From Pseudomonadota bacterium (GTDB lineage Bacteria; Pseudomonadota; Gammaproteobacteria; Xanthomonadales; Rhodanobacteraceae), in contig JAFEFS010000084.1 of NCBI GenBank assembly GCA_018240465.1, forward strand, positions 1 to 64,000: a DNA stretch of 64,000 nucleotides, written 5' to 3'. A program made the translations under genes and the position numbers. The notes beneath the pieces were generated by a model, which searched no databases, was not told the origin of the DNA, and saw only the letters and a program-made list of their open reading frames with translations. Within the stretch, counting starts at the first letter, position 1. Each line of letters opens with the position of its first letter. Positions 46,820-56,094 of this stretch are shown one piece after another.

Positions 46820-48106
46820 TCAGTGGCCCCCGAAAGTCACGCGGTCGGGAACGGGTTTCGTTTTTTCGTACCCGAACGCGGTATAGATCCAGAGGAAGAT
46901 GAAATAGCCAAAATACATGAGGACGAGCAGCCAGCCGAAGTGCATCTCGATGCTGGTCACGTCCGCGCTCGCGCCGAACAGCTTCGGGATCATCTCGCCG
47001 GTGATGCCCGCGCCGATCGAGCCGAGCAGCAGGAACGTCGCCGCGAACAGGCCGAGCGCCAGCTTGTAGCCGAGCCCGCGATAGCGGATCGACTTGACCG
47101 CTCCGCGGTCAACCCACGGCAGCAGGAACAGCAGCACGATCGAGGCGAACATCGCGAAGATACCCAGGCCCTTGCTCGGGATCACGCGCAGGATTCCGTA
47201 GAACGGCGTGAAGTACCACACCGGCTTGATTTCCGGCGGGGTGACCAGCGGATTGGCCGGAATGAAGTTGTCGTTCTCGAGGAACCAGCCGCCGACCGTC
47301 GGTTGATAGAAGATGATGAACGCGCAAATTGTCAGGAAGAACCCGATGCCGACGATGTCGTGCACCGTGTAGTACGGATGGAACGGGATGCCGTCGAGCG
47401 GCTTGCCCGTGGCCGGATCCTTCTTCTTCTTGATCTCGACGCCGTCCGGGTTGTTCGAGCCGACCTCATGCAGCGCGAAGATGTGCAGCACGACGAGCAG
47501 CAGCAGCACCAGCGGCAGCGCGATCACGTGCAGCGCGAAGAAGCGGTTCAGCGTCGCGTCGGCCGGGTTGTAGTCGCCCATGATCCACTGCACGAGCGTG
47601 TCCCCGATCAGCGGCACCGCGCCGAACAGCGAGATGATCACCTTCGCGCCCCAGAACGACATGTTGCCCCACGGCAGCACGTAGCCCATGAACGCCTCGG
47701 CCATCAGCGCGAGGAAGATGAACATGCCGAGCAACCAGACCAGTTCGCGCGGCTTCTTGTACGAGCCGTACATCAGGCCGCGGAACATGTGCAGGTAGAT
47801 GACGATGAAGAACATCGACGCGCCGGTCGAGTGCATGTAGCGGATCAGCCAGCCCCAGTCGACGTCGCGCATGATGTATTCGACGGAGTCGAACGCGGTT
47901 GCCGCACCCGGCTTGTAGAACATCGTCAGGAAGATGCCGGTCAGGATCTGGTTGACCAGCACCACCATGGCGAGGACGCCGAAGTAGTACCAGAAATTGA
48001 AGTTCTTCGGCGCGTAGTACTCGGTCATGTGCTTGCGGTACACCGGCATCATGCCCGGCGCACGCTCGTTGACCCAGTTGCCGATGCTCGTGAATACGTT
48101 GGCCAT
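46820..48106 (-). CDS. petB: Cytochrome b of the bc1 complex
   Basis: Quinol-oxidising membrane subunit. 428 residues from the ATG at 48106. Eight hydrophobic helices. Haem ligands lie in GWLIRYMHSTGASMFF/IYLHMFRGL and FFALHVIALPLVLLLLVVLHIFALH; the Qo-site PEWY-equivalent is KPVWYFTPFYGILR, with GYVLPWGNMSFWGA. The ATG shares one base with the petA stop (TAATG), so translation is coupled. Confidence 0.97.
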   Translation of the reverse strand: MANVFTSIGNWVNERAPGMMPVYRKHMTEYYAPKNFNFWYYFGVLAMVVLVNQILTGIFLTMFYKPGAATAFDSVEYIMRDVDWGWLIRYMHSTGASMFFIVIYLHMFRGLMYGSYKKPRELVWLLGMFIFLALMAEAFMGYVLPWGNMSFWGAKVIISLFGAVPLIGDTLVQWIMGDYNPADATLNRFFALHVIALPLVLLLLVVLHIFALHEVGSNNPDGVEIKKKKDPATGKPLDGIPFHPYYTVHDIVGIGFFLTICAFIIFYQPTVGGWFLENDNFIPANPLVTPPEIKPVWYFTPFYGILRVIPSKGLGIFAMFASIVLLFLLPWVDRGAVKSIRYRGLGYKLALGLFAATFLLLGSIGAGITGEMIPKLFGASADVTSIEMHFGWLLVLMYFGYFIFLWIYTAFGYEKTKPVPDRVTFGGH

Positions 48107-48702
48107 TAGGCTTTGTCCTCCGGATTCACGCCGATCATGATGTGGGTGTCGTCGACGAACTTGTACGGCGGCACGACCATGTTCAGCGGCGCGGGCACGC
48201 CCTGGAACACGCGGCCGGAAATGTCGTAGCGCGACTTGTGGCAGGGGCAGAAGAAGCCACCCTTCCAGTCCGGATCGAATGGTTCCGGCTTGATGTCGGG
48301 CACGTACTCGGGCGAACAGCCCAGATGCGTGCAGATGCCGATCATCACCAGCCACTCGGGCTTGATCGAACGGTCGATGTTCTGCGCGTACTTCGGCTGG
48401 TCGCTGGCGAGCGAGTCCGGATCGCGCAAGCGGTCCTTCAGGCCCGGCAACGTGTCGAGCATCGCCTTGGTGCGGTTGACGATCCACACTGGCGAGCCGC
48501 GCCAGAGCACGGAAATCTTCTGCCCGGGCTCGATCTTGCTGATGTCATGCAGCACCGGCGCACCGGCGTTCTTCGCGCGCTCGCTCGGTTGCCACGACTT
48601 GATAAAGGGAGTCGCCGCGAACGCAGCCCCGATACCGCCGACGACCGCGGTCGTCCCGGTCAGGAATCTGCGGCGTCCCTGATTCACACCCTCATTTGCC
48701 AT
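48106..48702 (-). CDS. petA: Rieske iron-sulfur protein of the bc1 complex
   Basis: [2Fe-2S] subunit carrying electrons from quinol to cytochrome c1. 198 residues from the ATG at 48702. Twin-arginine-type N-terminus (NQGRRRFLTGTTAVVGGIGA), which doubles as membrane anchor, then the cluster boxes CTHLGC and CPCHKSRYD. First gene of petA-petB-petC. The 256 bases upstream, shared with the divergent protease gene, contain several small palindromes (for example 48796-48821 and AGCCCGCGCGGGCT near 48863) but no obvious promoter. Confidence 0.96.
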   Translation of the reverse strand: MANEGVNQGRRRFLTGTTAVVGGIGAAFAATPFIKSWQPSERAKNAGAPVLHDISKIEPGQKISVLWRGSPVWIVNRTKAMLDTLPGLKDRLRDPDSLASDQPKYAQNIDRSIKPEWLVMIGICTHLGCSPEYVPDIKPEPFDPDWKGGFFCPCHKSRYDISGRVFQGVPAPLNMVVPPYKFVDDTHIMIGVNPEDKA

Positions 48703-48958
48703 CCGGCACTCCGAGATATTGAGAAGTTTGCAAAACCGGGCATCCTGCCACGGTTTGCAAACAAACGGTCGCGGCAAAGCCGCGCCACGTTTGCCGCATC
48801 AAGCACTTGCGTGCCTGATGCGTCGGCGCATCCGTGCGCCGAGTCTGAAAATCCGCTGAGCAGCCCGCGCGGGCTCCCCCAAAAATCGTGTTAGTTTAAC
48901 CAAAGCCCAGCCTCGCAGACAACGAAAACAAAACGTCTGCCCCTGCTTTCGATCCCGA

Positions 48959-50242
48959 ATGAAAAATCTCGCCCGCCTGATCCAGTTCGTCGCGCAGTAT
49001 GTCACCCTGGGACTTGCCCTCGCTTTCGTCGTCTCGTTGGTCGCGCCACGCTGGACCGAGCGCTTGCGCGGCACGTCAGCGGGGACACCGCCTCCCGCCG
49101 CCGCGCAAGGCGAATCCGCAAGACCACCGGCAACCAAGCCGGTAGTGCGATCGCCGGGACCGGGCGTAGCCTTTGGCCCGGCCAGCGCAACGAGCGCCGT
49201 TCAGCCGGACGCCGGCTCGATCACCGCTTCGTATTCGAGCGCCGTTGAGGCCGCCAGCCCAGCGGTCGTGAGCATTTTCGTCAACAAGATCGAGCAGCAA
49301 ACGAGGCAAGTGCTGGTAAGGACCGACAACCCCAATCTGCCGCCCGTAGTCCCGGCGAAAGTGGTGACCAACGTGCCCACGCAGAACCTTGGATCCGGCG
49401 TGATCGTCAACTCGGACGGCTACGTCCTCACCAACCATCATGTCGTCGAGCGCGCCACCAACATCAGCGTGGGCATGCCTGACGGCCGCAGCATGCCTGC
49501 CAAAGTCATCGGCAGCGACAAGGAAACCGACCTCGCGGTGCTCAAACTCGACGTCTGGAACGTAGCTACGATCCCGATCGCGAAGCGACCGGCAGTGGTC
49601 GGCGACATCGTGCTCGCGATCGGCAATCCGTTCGGGCTGGACAAGACCGTGACAATGGGCATAGTGAGCGCGGTCGGCCGCATCATCCACCCGGAGACGG
49701 GCGAGGATTTCATCCAGACCGACGCAGCGATCAATTCGGGCAATTCGGGAGGCGCGCTGGTCAATGCCTACGGTGAGCTGGTCGGGATCAACTCCGACAC
49801 CCTGCCTTCGGCGAACGGCGGCAATGTCGGCATCAGCTTCGCCATTCCGGTCGAGCGCGCGAAGAAAGTACTCGACCAGATCATCCGCTACGGCCGCGTG
49901 ATCCGCGCCTGGATCGGCGTGACCTGCCGCGATGCGCCCAGCCAGTCCGGCGACCCGATGCCCGTGGTGACCGGCGGCGCCTTCGTTACCGAGGTTGCCG
50001 CCGACAGCCCCGCGGCCAAGGTGGGACTCACGACGGGAGATGTGATAACCCGCATCGACGATCAATGGGTGCCGAACGCGCTGGCGCTGCGCAACCGCGA
50101 AACCCACCTCGCGCCGGGAACCAAGGTCGGCGTGACTGTCCTGCGCGGCGGCAAGCAGTTGCAATTCAACGTGGAACTCGCCGAACGCCCCCAGCCCCCT
50201 GCCCAGATCGGACAGGACGCCGGCCCGCAGGCGGGAAACTGA
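48959..50242 (+). CDS. HtrA/DegS-family periplasmic serine protease
   Basis: Trypsin-like envelope stress protease with one PDZ domain. 427 residues. An N-terminal uncleaved anchor (FVAQYVTLGLALAFVVSLVA) and a Pro/Ala-rich linker precede the protease domain. Catalytic triad His161 (TNHHVV), Asp191 (ETDLAVLKLD), Ser263 (NSGNSGGALV). A C-terminal PDZ follows (FVTEVAADSPAAKVGLTTGDVITRIDD). One PDZ and an anchor point to DegS/AlgW rather than DegP, so it may start the sigma-E cascade; no sigma-E gene is in view to confirm. Confidence 0.9.
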   Translation: MKNLARLIQFVAQYVTLGLALAFVVSLVAPRWTERLRGTSAGTPPPAAAQGESARPPATKPVVRSPGPGVAFGPASATSAVQPDAGSITASYSSAVEAASPAVVSIFVNKIEQQTRQVLVRTDNPNLPPVVPAKVVTNVPTQNLGSGVIVNSDGYVLTNHHVVERATNISVGMPDGRSMPAKVIGSDKETDLAVLKLDVWNVATIPIAKRPAVVGDIVLAIGNPFGLDKTVTMGIVSAVGRIIHPETGEDFIQTDAAINSGNSGGALVNAYGELVGINSDTLPSANGGNVGISFAIPVERAKKVLDQIIRYGRVIRAWIGVTCRDAPSQSGDPMPVVTGGAFVTEVAADSPAAKVGLTTGDVITRIDDQWVPNALALRNRETHLAPGTKVGVTVLRGGKQLQFNVELAERPQPPAQIGQDAGPQAGN

Positions 50243-50251
50243 TCCGCTTGG

Positions 50252-51286
50252 TCAGCGCGCCTGCCCGTAGCGCTTGCGCAGGGTCGCGACGCGCTCGACA
50301 TAGACCCGGGTTTCGTCGAACGGCGGCACGCCGCTGTATTTCTGCACGTTCTGCGGGCCGGAGTTGTACGCTGCGGCAGCGAGGCGCTCGTCACCGTTGA
50401 ACAACTTGAGCAGTGTCGAAAGGTAGCGCGCGCCGCCGCGAATGTTCTGCGCCGGATCGAACGGGCTGGCCACGCCCATGTCGCTCGCTGTCGCCGGCAT
50501 CAATTGCATCAATCCCTGCGCGCCCTTGACCGAAATCGCGTTCGGGTTGAACGCCGACTCGGCGTGGATCACCGCGCGCAGCAACGCCTGATCGACGCCG
50601 AATTCGGACGCCGCCGTGGCGACCTCGTCCCTGTACGCATCGGTGTTGAGTGCGAGAGTGGCGAAGTTGACCGCCGATTTCACGTCGCAGGCATAGCAGG
50701 TCGCGATGTAGGTGAACATCATCGTGTAAGTGCCGCCGCCGGGCTTGACGTTGGTGTATTCGACAATGCCGTTCGCACGCTCGATCTTGTACACCGCGCC
50801 GCGCCGCACCTCGATGTGCCGGTCCGGGCGCTCGGTCGCGTTCGCCGGGGTCCTGGCCGGCACCTCGCCGTTGAGGCGCGTTTCGCTGACGACATCGGCG
50901 AACGGGAAAGCCGGTGCCGATCGGTATTCGATGCGCGGCCCGTCACCTGACGGCTTCGCGGCGACCGGTTCGGGCGCAGCGGGGGCGGGCTTGGCCGCAT
51001 CGGGCTTGGGCGAATCCGGCCCGTGCCTGTCGGCGTTGGAAACCGTCGACAGTGTCGCCACACCGGACTTGAGCGTCGGCTTGCGTGCCTTCGCAGCCGG
51101 TTCGGCATATTCGCTGTTGGCGAGCTTGGTGCAGGCGGCATAGCCCTCGGGCTTGTTGGTAATCGCGATCTCGCCGCGTGCGCCCGAGCAGCGATACACC
51201 GCCCCGGCGCGCGCGAACGGCGCCAATGCGGCAAGCACCAAGGCCAGCGTGACCCAAAGCCCCGAATGGTGTAACGCAGGAATCAT
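50252..51286 (-). CDS. Lytic transglycosylase with N-terminal DUF4124-like part
   Basis: Cleaves peptidoglycan glycan strands. 344 residues. Signal peptide (LALVLAALAPFARA), a DUF4124-like segment (GAVYRCSGARGEIAITNKPEGY), a long Pro/Ala/Lys linker, a second short repeat of that theme (AVYKIERANGIVEYTNVKPGGG), then a C-terminal SLT domain with the catalytic Glu in AVIHAESAFNPNAIS, followed by KGAQGLMQLMPATA and AAYNSGPQNV. Convergent with the DegS-like gene; nine bases separate the stops. Confidence 0.9.
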   Translation of the reverse strand: MIPALHHSGLWVTLALVLAALAPFARAGAVYRCSGARGEIAITNKPEGYAACTKLANSEYAEPAAKARKPTLKSGVATLSTVSNADRHGPDSPKPDAAKPAPAAPEPVAAKPSGDGPRIEYRSAPAFPFADVVSETRLNGEVPARTPANATERPDRHIEVRRGAVYKIERANGIVEYTNVKPGGGTYTMMFTYIATCYACDVKSAVNFATLALNTDAYRDEVATAASEFGVDQALLRAVIHAESAFNPNAISVKGAQGLMQLMPATASDMGVASPFDPAQNIRGGARYLSTLLKLFNGDERLAAAAYNSGPQNVQKYSGVPPFDETRVYVERVATLRKRYGQAR

Positions 51287-51456
51287 GGATGCCTCAAGTT
51301 TCAGGCGTCAAGTTTCTGACAGACAAGGGGTTTTGCCAAGCATCATGCAGCAAGAAGGCGAGCCGACCGTGCCGCCGGCACATGGCAGGCAGCCTCATCC
51401 CGCCTTAGAATGCGCGCTTCACGAAAAATTCCCTGTCTTCACGAGTTTCGCACTCC

Positions 51457-52794
51457 ATGCCCGGCAAACTTTTCATCAAGACCCACGGCTGCCAGATGAA
51501 CGAGTACGACTCGGCCAGGATGGCCGACGTGCTCGCCGCCTCGCACGGGCTCGAACTGACGCAGAACGAGGCCGAGGCCGACGTCATCCTGGTCAACACC
51601 TGCTCGATCCGCGAGAAGGCGCAGGAGAAGGTATTTTCGCAACTCGGACGCTGGCGCGAGCTCAAGGCGAACAAGCCGAACCTCGTCATCGGTGTCGGTG
51701 GCTGTGTCGCGAGCCAGGAAGGCGACGCGATCGTCAAGCGCGCGCCGTTCGTCGATCTCGTGTTCGGACCGCAGACGCTGCATCGTTTGCCGCAGATGAT
51801 CCAGGCGCGCAAGGAGACGAAGAAGGCGCAGGTCGACATCTCTTTCCCCGAGATCGAGAAGTTCGATCATCTGCCCGCACCGCGCAAGGAAGGCGTGGCC
51901 GCATTCGTCTCGATCATGGAAGGCTGCTCGAAGTATTGTTCGTACTGCGTAGTGCCGTACACGCGCGGCGAAGAAATCAGCCGCCCGTTCGACGACGTGA
52001 TCGCCGAGGTGGCGCAGCTCGCCGACCAGGGCGTGCGCGAAGTGAATCTGCTCGGCCAGAACGTCAACGCCTATTGTGGCGCCACGCATGACGGCGGTGC
52101 GGCGGATTTGTCCTTGTTGATCCACGCGATCGCCGAACTCGACGGCATCGGCCGCATCCGCTTCACCACCTCGCATCCGCTGGAATTTTCCGACTCGCTG
52201 ATCGAGGCCTATGCGAACGTGCCGAAACTCGCGAACTACCTGCATCTGCCCGTGCAGTCCGGTTCCGACCGCGTGCTCGGCGCGATGAAGCGCGGCTATA
52301 CCGCGCTCGAGTTCAAGCAGAAGATCCGCAAGCTGCGCCGCGTGCGTTCGGACATTTCCGTGTCGAGCGACTTCATCGTCGGCTTCCCCGGCGAAACCGA
52401 CGCCGAGTTCGAGCAGACGATGAAACTGATCGCCGACGTCGGCTTCGACCAGAGCTTCTCCTTCATCTTCTCCCGGCGCCCCGGCACGCCGGCCGCGAAC
52501 CTGGCGGACGACACGAGCGACGCGGTCAAGCACGCACGCCTCGAGCGTCTGCAGGCCGCGATCAACGCGAATGCCAAGGCGATTTCGCTGGCGATGGTCG
52601 GCAGCGTGCAGAGCGTGCTCGTCGAAGGCCCGAGCAGGAAGAATCCGCAGGAAATGACCGGGCGCACCGAGAACATGCGTTACGTGAACTTCCCGGCACC
52701 CGCGAACTTGGTCGGCCAGTTCGTCGACGTGCAGATCACCGAGGCGATGAGCAACTCGCTGCGCGGACGCATCGCCGCGAAAGCAGCGGCGTGA
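51457..52794 (+). CDS. miaB: tRNA-2-methylthio-N6-dimethylallyladenosine synthase
   Basis: Radical-SAM methylthiotransferase acting on i6A37 made by MiaA (7314). 445 residues. The UPF0004 domain binds the auxiliary cluster ([37 protein letters not shown]). The radical-SAM motif is in [22 protein letters not shown]-terminal TRAM domain ends at GRIAAKAAA. It precedes phoH-ybeY-corC as usual, but a convergent lipoprotein gene intervenes. Confidence 0.96.
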   Translation: MPGKLFIKTHGCQMNEYDSARMADVLAASHGLELTQNEAEADVILVNTCSIREKAQEKVFSQLGRWRELKANKPNLVIGVGGCVASQEGDAIVKRAPFVDLVFGPQTLHRLPQMIQARKETKKAQVDISFPEIEKFDHLPAPRKEGVAAFVSIMEGCSKYCSYCVVPYTRGEEISRPFDDVIAEVAQLADQGVREVNLLGQNVNAYCGATHDGGAADLSLLIHAIAELDGIGRIRFTTSHPLEFSDSLIEAYANVPKLANYLHLPVQSGSDRVLGAMKRGYTALEFKQKIRKLRRVRSDISVSSDFIVGFPGETDAEFEQTMKLIADVGFDQSFSFIFSRRPGTPAANLADDTSDAVKHARLERLQAAINANAKAISLAMVGSVQSVLVEGPSRKNPQEMTGRTENMRYVNFPAPANLVGQFVDVQITEAMSNSLRGRIAAKAAA

Positions 52795-53607
52795 CTACGG
52801 TTTGACGATCTCCGACTCGACGACCATATCGAGCACATAGGCTACCGCCGGAGCATCAGCCGGCGGATTGGGGATCTTGAACTTCTTCAACCGCAGCACG
52901 TTGCGCACGCCCGGTTCGTGCGTGTAGCCCTCGATGTCCTGATACAGCACCTGCCACTCGCCGGGCGTACCGATCTTGAGGCCGTTGCCGTCGTAGTGGA
53001 CTTCGCGCACGCGCAGGCATTGTTTGTCGTGGATCAGCGGGTGGTTGCAGGGCACGGTTTGCGCGGCGACTTCGAGGAACATGCGCTCGCCCGTGTCGCC
53101 GTAGCGCGTCTCGGCAGTGGGCTGGCCGACGAACGCGAGGCGATCGCCATTGCCGATAGTCAGTACGAGGAGCGGTGCGTCGATGGCGGACGACAGCGCA
53201 AGCGCGGGCTTGCCTTCGAGCCGTCTCGCGATCGCGCCATCCAGCTCGGCGAGCTTCGGATCGGCGCAGGCCATCATCGTCGACGCGAGATGCACGACCT
53301 GCAGGTGCCCCGCATCCGCTGAATACGCACCGCCGATGCGGTTGCAGGCATTCACGACGGCTATGCGACCGGCGGCAAAGTCGAGTTGCAGCGGCATCTC
53401 CGGCCGCGCGAACAGGGCGTCGATACGCGCGCCATTGCGGTTGGTCGCCTCGGCCAGCACCCAGTGGTAGCGATCCAGCAGCGCGGAATTCGTCATGGCG
53501 GCGGCCGTCGGCTTTGCTCCAGGCGCAGCGGCCGAACCGGCATTGCGTGCCGGCGTCGCGGAGCAGGCCGCGAGCACAAGCGCAACGATCAAGTACAGAT
53601 ACTGCAT
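52795..53607 (-). CDS. META and DUF4377 domain lipoprotein
   Basis: 270 residues from the ATG at 53607. Lipobox LVLAAC at residues 11-16, so probably lipid-anchored. Residues ~45-150 fit the META (HslJ-like) domain (LDFAAGRIAVVNACNRIGGAY, VVHLASTMMACADPKLAELD). The C-terminal ~110 residues fit DUF4377 (FLEVAAQTVPCNHPLIHDKQCLRVREV, WQVLYQDIEGYTHEPG). HslJ-type proteins are linked to heat and novobiocin tolerance; the actual role is unknown. It interrupts the usual miaB-phoH adjacency on the opposite strand. Confidence 0.82.
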   Translation of the reverse strand: MQYLYLIVALVLAACSATPARNAGSAAAPGAKPTAAAMTNSALLDRYHWVLAEATNRNGARIDALFARPEMPLQLDFAAGRIAVVNACNRIGGAYSADAGHLQVVHLASTMMACADPKLAELDGAIARRLEGKPALALSSAIDAPLLVLTIGNGDRLAFVGQPTAETRYGDTGERMFLEVAAQTVPCNHPLIHDKQCLRVREVHYDGNGLKIGTPGEWQVLYQDIEGYTHEPGVRNVLRLKKFKIPNPPADAPAVAYVLDMVVESEIVKP

Positions 53608-53709
53608 GGCGCGGCTTCCGTCGTCGATGGAGTGGCAACGAGTATGCAACGGCAAGCGTCGCTGCCGCCACTGGCCAACCCGGGCCCCGCGCGCTACGCT
53701 CGCGCACCT

Positions 53710-54702
53710 ATGACGAAACCCATCCATCGCGATTTCGCGCTCGCACCGAACAACGGCGAACGCATGGCCAATCTTGCTGGCCCCTTCGATGCGCACCTGC
53801 GCCAGATCGAACTGCGCTGCGGCGTCGAGATCGCCCACCGCGGCAACGTGTTCCGCGTCAGCGGCGAGGCGGCGAAAGTCGAACTCGCGGAGCGCGTGCT
53901 GCGCGATCTGTTCGAAGCGACCGCGAGCGACACGCTGGACGGGGCGCAAGTGTCGTTGCGCCTGTCCGAGTCCGGCATCGAGGCGCTCGCCGACAAGGGC
54001 TTCGAGGCGCAGGAAGTCGCGATCAAGGTCAAGCGCGGCAGCGTGCGCGGACGCGGCGCGAACCAGCTGAAATACCTGCACGCCATCACCCGCCACGACA
54101 TCAACTTCGGCATTGGCCCGGCCGGCACCGGCAAGACGTATCTGGCCGTGGCGATGGCGGTCGATGCGCTCAACGACTCGCGCGTGCAGCGCCTCGTGCT
54201 CGTGCGCCCCGCGGTCGAGGCCGGCGAGAAGCTCGGCTTCCTGCCGGGCGACCTGACACAGAAGGTCGATCCGTACCTGCGCCCGCTGTACGACGCGTTG
54301 TTCGAGATGCTCGGCGTCGATCGGGTGACCAAGCTGATCGAGCGCAACGTGATCGAAATCGCGCCACTGGCCTACATGCGTGGACGCACCTTGAACGACT
54401 CGTTCGTGATTCTCGACGAGGCGCAGAATACGACGGTCGAACAGATGAAGATGTTTCTGACCCGCATCGGCTTCGGCTCGGTCGCGGTCGTCACCGGCGA
54501 CCTGACCCAGATCGACCTGCCCAAGCAGGTGAAGAGCGGCCTGCGCGACGCGATCGAGGTTTTGGCCAAGGTCGAAGGCATCAGCATGACCTTCTTCGAG
54601 GCCCGCGACGTGGTGCGCCATCCACTCGTGCAGCGCATCGTGCGCGCGTACGAATCACGCGAATCAGGCGCTCACGAGCCATCGACGAAGGTGGACGCGT
54701 GA
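53710..54702 (+). CDS. phoH: PhoH-like (YbeZ) ATPase
   Basis: P-loop ATPase associated with YbeY and RNA metabolism. 330 residues from the ATG at 53710. An N-terminal KH-like part (QIELRCGVEIAHRGNVFRVSG), then the PhoH domain with Walker A FGIGPAGTGKTYLAVA, VRPAVEAGEKLGFLPGDL, Walker B FVILDEAQNTT and VVTGDLTQIDLP. Its TGA overlaps the ybeY GTG (GTGA). Confidence 0.94.
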   Translation: MTKPIHRDFALAPNNGERMANLAGPFDAHLRQIELRCGVEIAHRGNVFRVSGEAAKVELAERVLRDLFEATASDTLDGAQVSLRLSESGIEALADKGFEAQEVAIKVKRGSVRGRGANQLKYLHAITRHDINFGIGPAGTGKTYLAVAMAVDALNDSRVQRLVLVRPAVEAGEKLGFLPGDLTQKVDPYLRPLYDALFEMLGVDRVTKLIERNVIEIAPLAYMRGRTLNDSFVILDEAQNTTVEQMKMFLTRIGFGSVAVVTGDLTQIDLPKQVKSGLRDAIEVLAKVEGISMTFFEARDVVRHPLVQRIVRAYESRESGAHEPSTKVDA

Positions 54703-55163
54703 GCACGCGCCTCGATCTTTGCGTGTTCGTGCGCAACGACTTCGGACGGCGCGGCGTGCCGACGTCGCGTTCATTCGAGACCTGGGCGCATGCCGCCCTC
54801 GCCGGCCGGTGCCGCGGTCGGATCGAGGTCAACATCGCCCTGCTCGACATCGAAGCCGCGCGCGAATGCAACCTGCGCTATCGCGGCAAGGACTACGCGA
54901 CCAATGTGCTGAGCTTTGCGTACGAGTCCGCGCCACACGAGAAGTCCAGGCTGCTCGGCGAGCTTATCCTGTGCCCGCCGGTCGTCGCGCGCGAGGCTGC
55001 CGAGCAAGGCAAGGCGGTGCGCGACCACTACGCGCACCTGACCATCCACGGCATGCTCCACCTGCTCGGCTACGACCACGAGAAAGACAGGGACGCCCGC
55101 AAGATGGAGGCGCTGGAGTGCCGCATACTGGCCGGATTCGATATCGTCGATCCATATAACTGA
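54699..55163 (+). CDS. ybeY: Endoribonuclease YbeY
   Basis: Zinc-dependent RNase for 16S rRNA maturation and ribosome quality control. 154 residues from a GTG at 54699. Signature HGMLHLLGYDHEKD supplies the three zinc His; NLRYRGKDYATNVLSFAYE and LLGELILCPPVV are also typical. Translationally coupled to phoH; corC follows after 82 bases with its own promoter. Confidence 0.95.
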   Translation: MSTRLDLCVFVRNDFGRRGVPTSRSFETWAHAALAGRCRGRIEVNIALLDIEAARECNLRYRGKDYATNVLSFAYESAPHEKSRLLGELILCPPVVAREAAEQGKAVRDHYAHLTIHGMLHLLGYDHEKDRDARKMEALECRILAGFDIVDPYN

Positions 55164-55181
55164 CTGAATCACAAGGCTTTA

Positions 55182-55210
55182 TTGTTCCGCAAGCGATTCC
55201 CCGGTATACT
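55182..55210 (+). promoter_or_regulatory. Predicted sigma-70 promoter of corC
   Basis: TTGTTC (55182-55187), 17-base spacer, TATACT (55205-55210). The -10 ends 35 bases before the corC ATG. Confidence 0.65.
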
Positions 55211-55245
55211 GCACGGCCGCCCGGATGGGCTTTGCCTCGACGTAG

Positions 55246-56094
55246 ATGAACGACGATCCTCCGAATTCGGCCCCGCCGCGATCCTGGTTGGACCGGATCA
55301 GCCAGTTGGTATCTGGCGAACCGCGCAACATCGAAGAATTGCTCGAGGAGCTGCGCCACGCGCAGGCGAACGGCCTGCTTTCCAATGACACTCTGTCGAT
55401 GGTCGAAGGCGCCATCGAAGTGGCCGATCAGCAGGTCGGCGACGTGATGGTTCCGCGCGCACAAATGGTCGTCCTGCCGGTCGATGCGCCTTTCGACGAG
55501 ATCCTGCGCCGCGTGGTCGACTCGGGTCATTCGCGCTTTCCCGTGCACGGCGAAGACGCCGATGAGATCGTCGGCATCCTGCTCGCCAAGGACCTGCTCC
55601 GCAGCTTCGCCGGCAGCGAGGTTCCGAGCAACATCCGCGCGTTGCTGCGCCCGGTGGCGATGATTCCCGAGTCGAAGCGGCTCGACATCCTGCTCAAGGA
55701 GTTCCGCCTCTCGCGCAACCACATGGCGATCGTGATGGACGAATACGGCGGCGTCGCCGGCCTGATCACGATCGAAGACGTGCTCGAGGAAATCGTCGGC
55801 GAGATCGACGACGAGCACGACGAGGAGGACCCGGCACGCAAGAAACTGATCCAGGCCCAGCCCGATGGCCGTTACCTGGTCAATGCGTTGACCCCGATCG
55901 CGGATTTCAACGAACGCCTCGGCAGCCAGTTCTCCGACGACGAATTCGACACGATCGGCGGCATGGTCACGAGCGAGTTCGGCCACCTGCCCGAAACCGG
56001 CGAGGAAGTCGACCTCGGCGGCTTCCATTTCCACGTCACCCGCGCCGACGATCGCCGCGTACTGCAGTTCGCGGTGCGACCCGCCGATGTCTGA
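55246..56094 (+). CDS. corC: CorC/YbeX-type CBS-domain protein
   Basis: Soluble member of the HlyC/CorC family. 282 residues: two CBS motifs (VGDVMVPRAQMVVLPVDAPFDEIL; MIPESKRLDILLKEFRLSRNHMAIVMDEYGGVAGLITIEDV), then the C-terminal transporter-associated domain (DTIGGMVTSEFGHLPETGEEVDLGGFHFHV). E. coli YbeX/CorC is tied to magnesium-cobalt efflux and ribosome metabolism. The stop overlaps the next gene's start by eight bases. Confidence 0.93.
   Translation: MNDDPPNSAPPRSWLDRISQLVSGEPRNIEELLEELRHAQANGLLSNDTLSMVEGAIEVADQQVGDVMVPRAQMVVLPVDAPFDEILRRVVDSGHSRFPVHGEDADEIVGILLAKDLLRSFAGSEVPSNIRALLRPVAMIPESKRLDILLKEFRLSRNHMAIVMDEYGGVAGLITIEDVLEEIVGEIDDEHDEEDPARKKLIQAQPDGRYLVNALTPIADFNERLGSQFSDDEFDTIGGMVTSEFGHLPETGEEVDLGGFHFHVTRADDRRVLQFAVRPADV

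Noticed and set aside
48703..48958. Palindromes near 48796-48821 and 48863 as terminators or operators
   Set aside because: Between divergent starts with no U-tract and no symmetry matching a known regulator; kept only as a note under petA.
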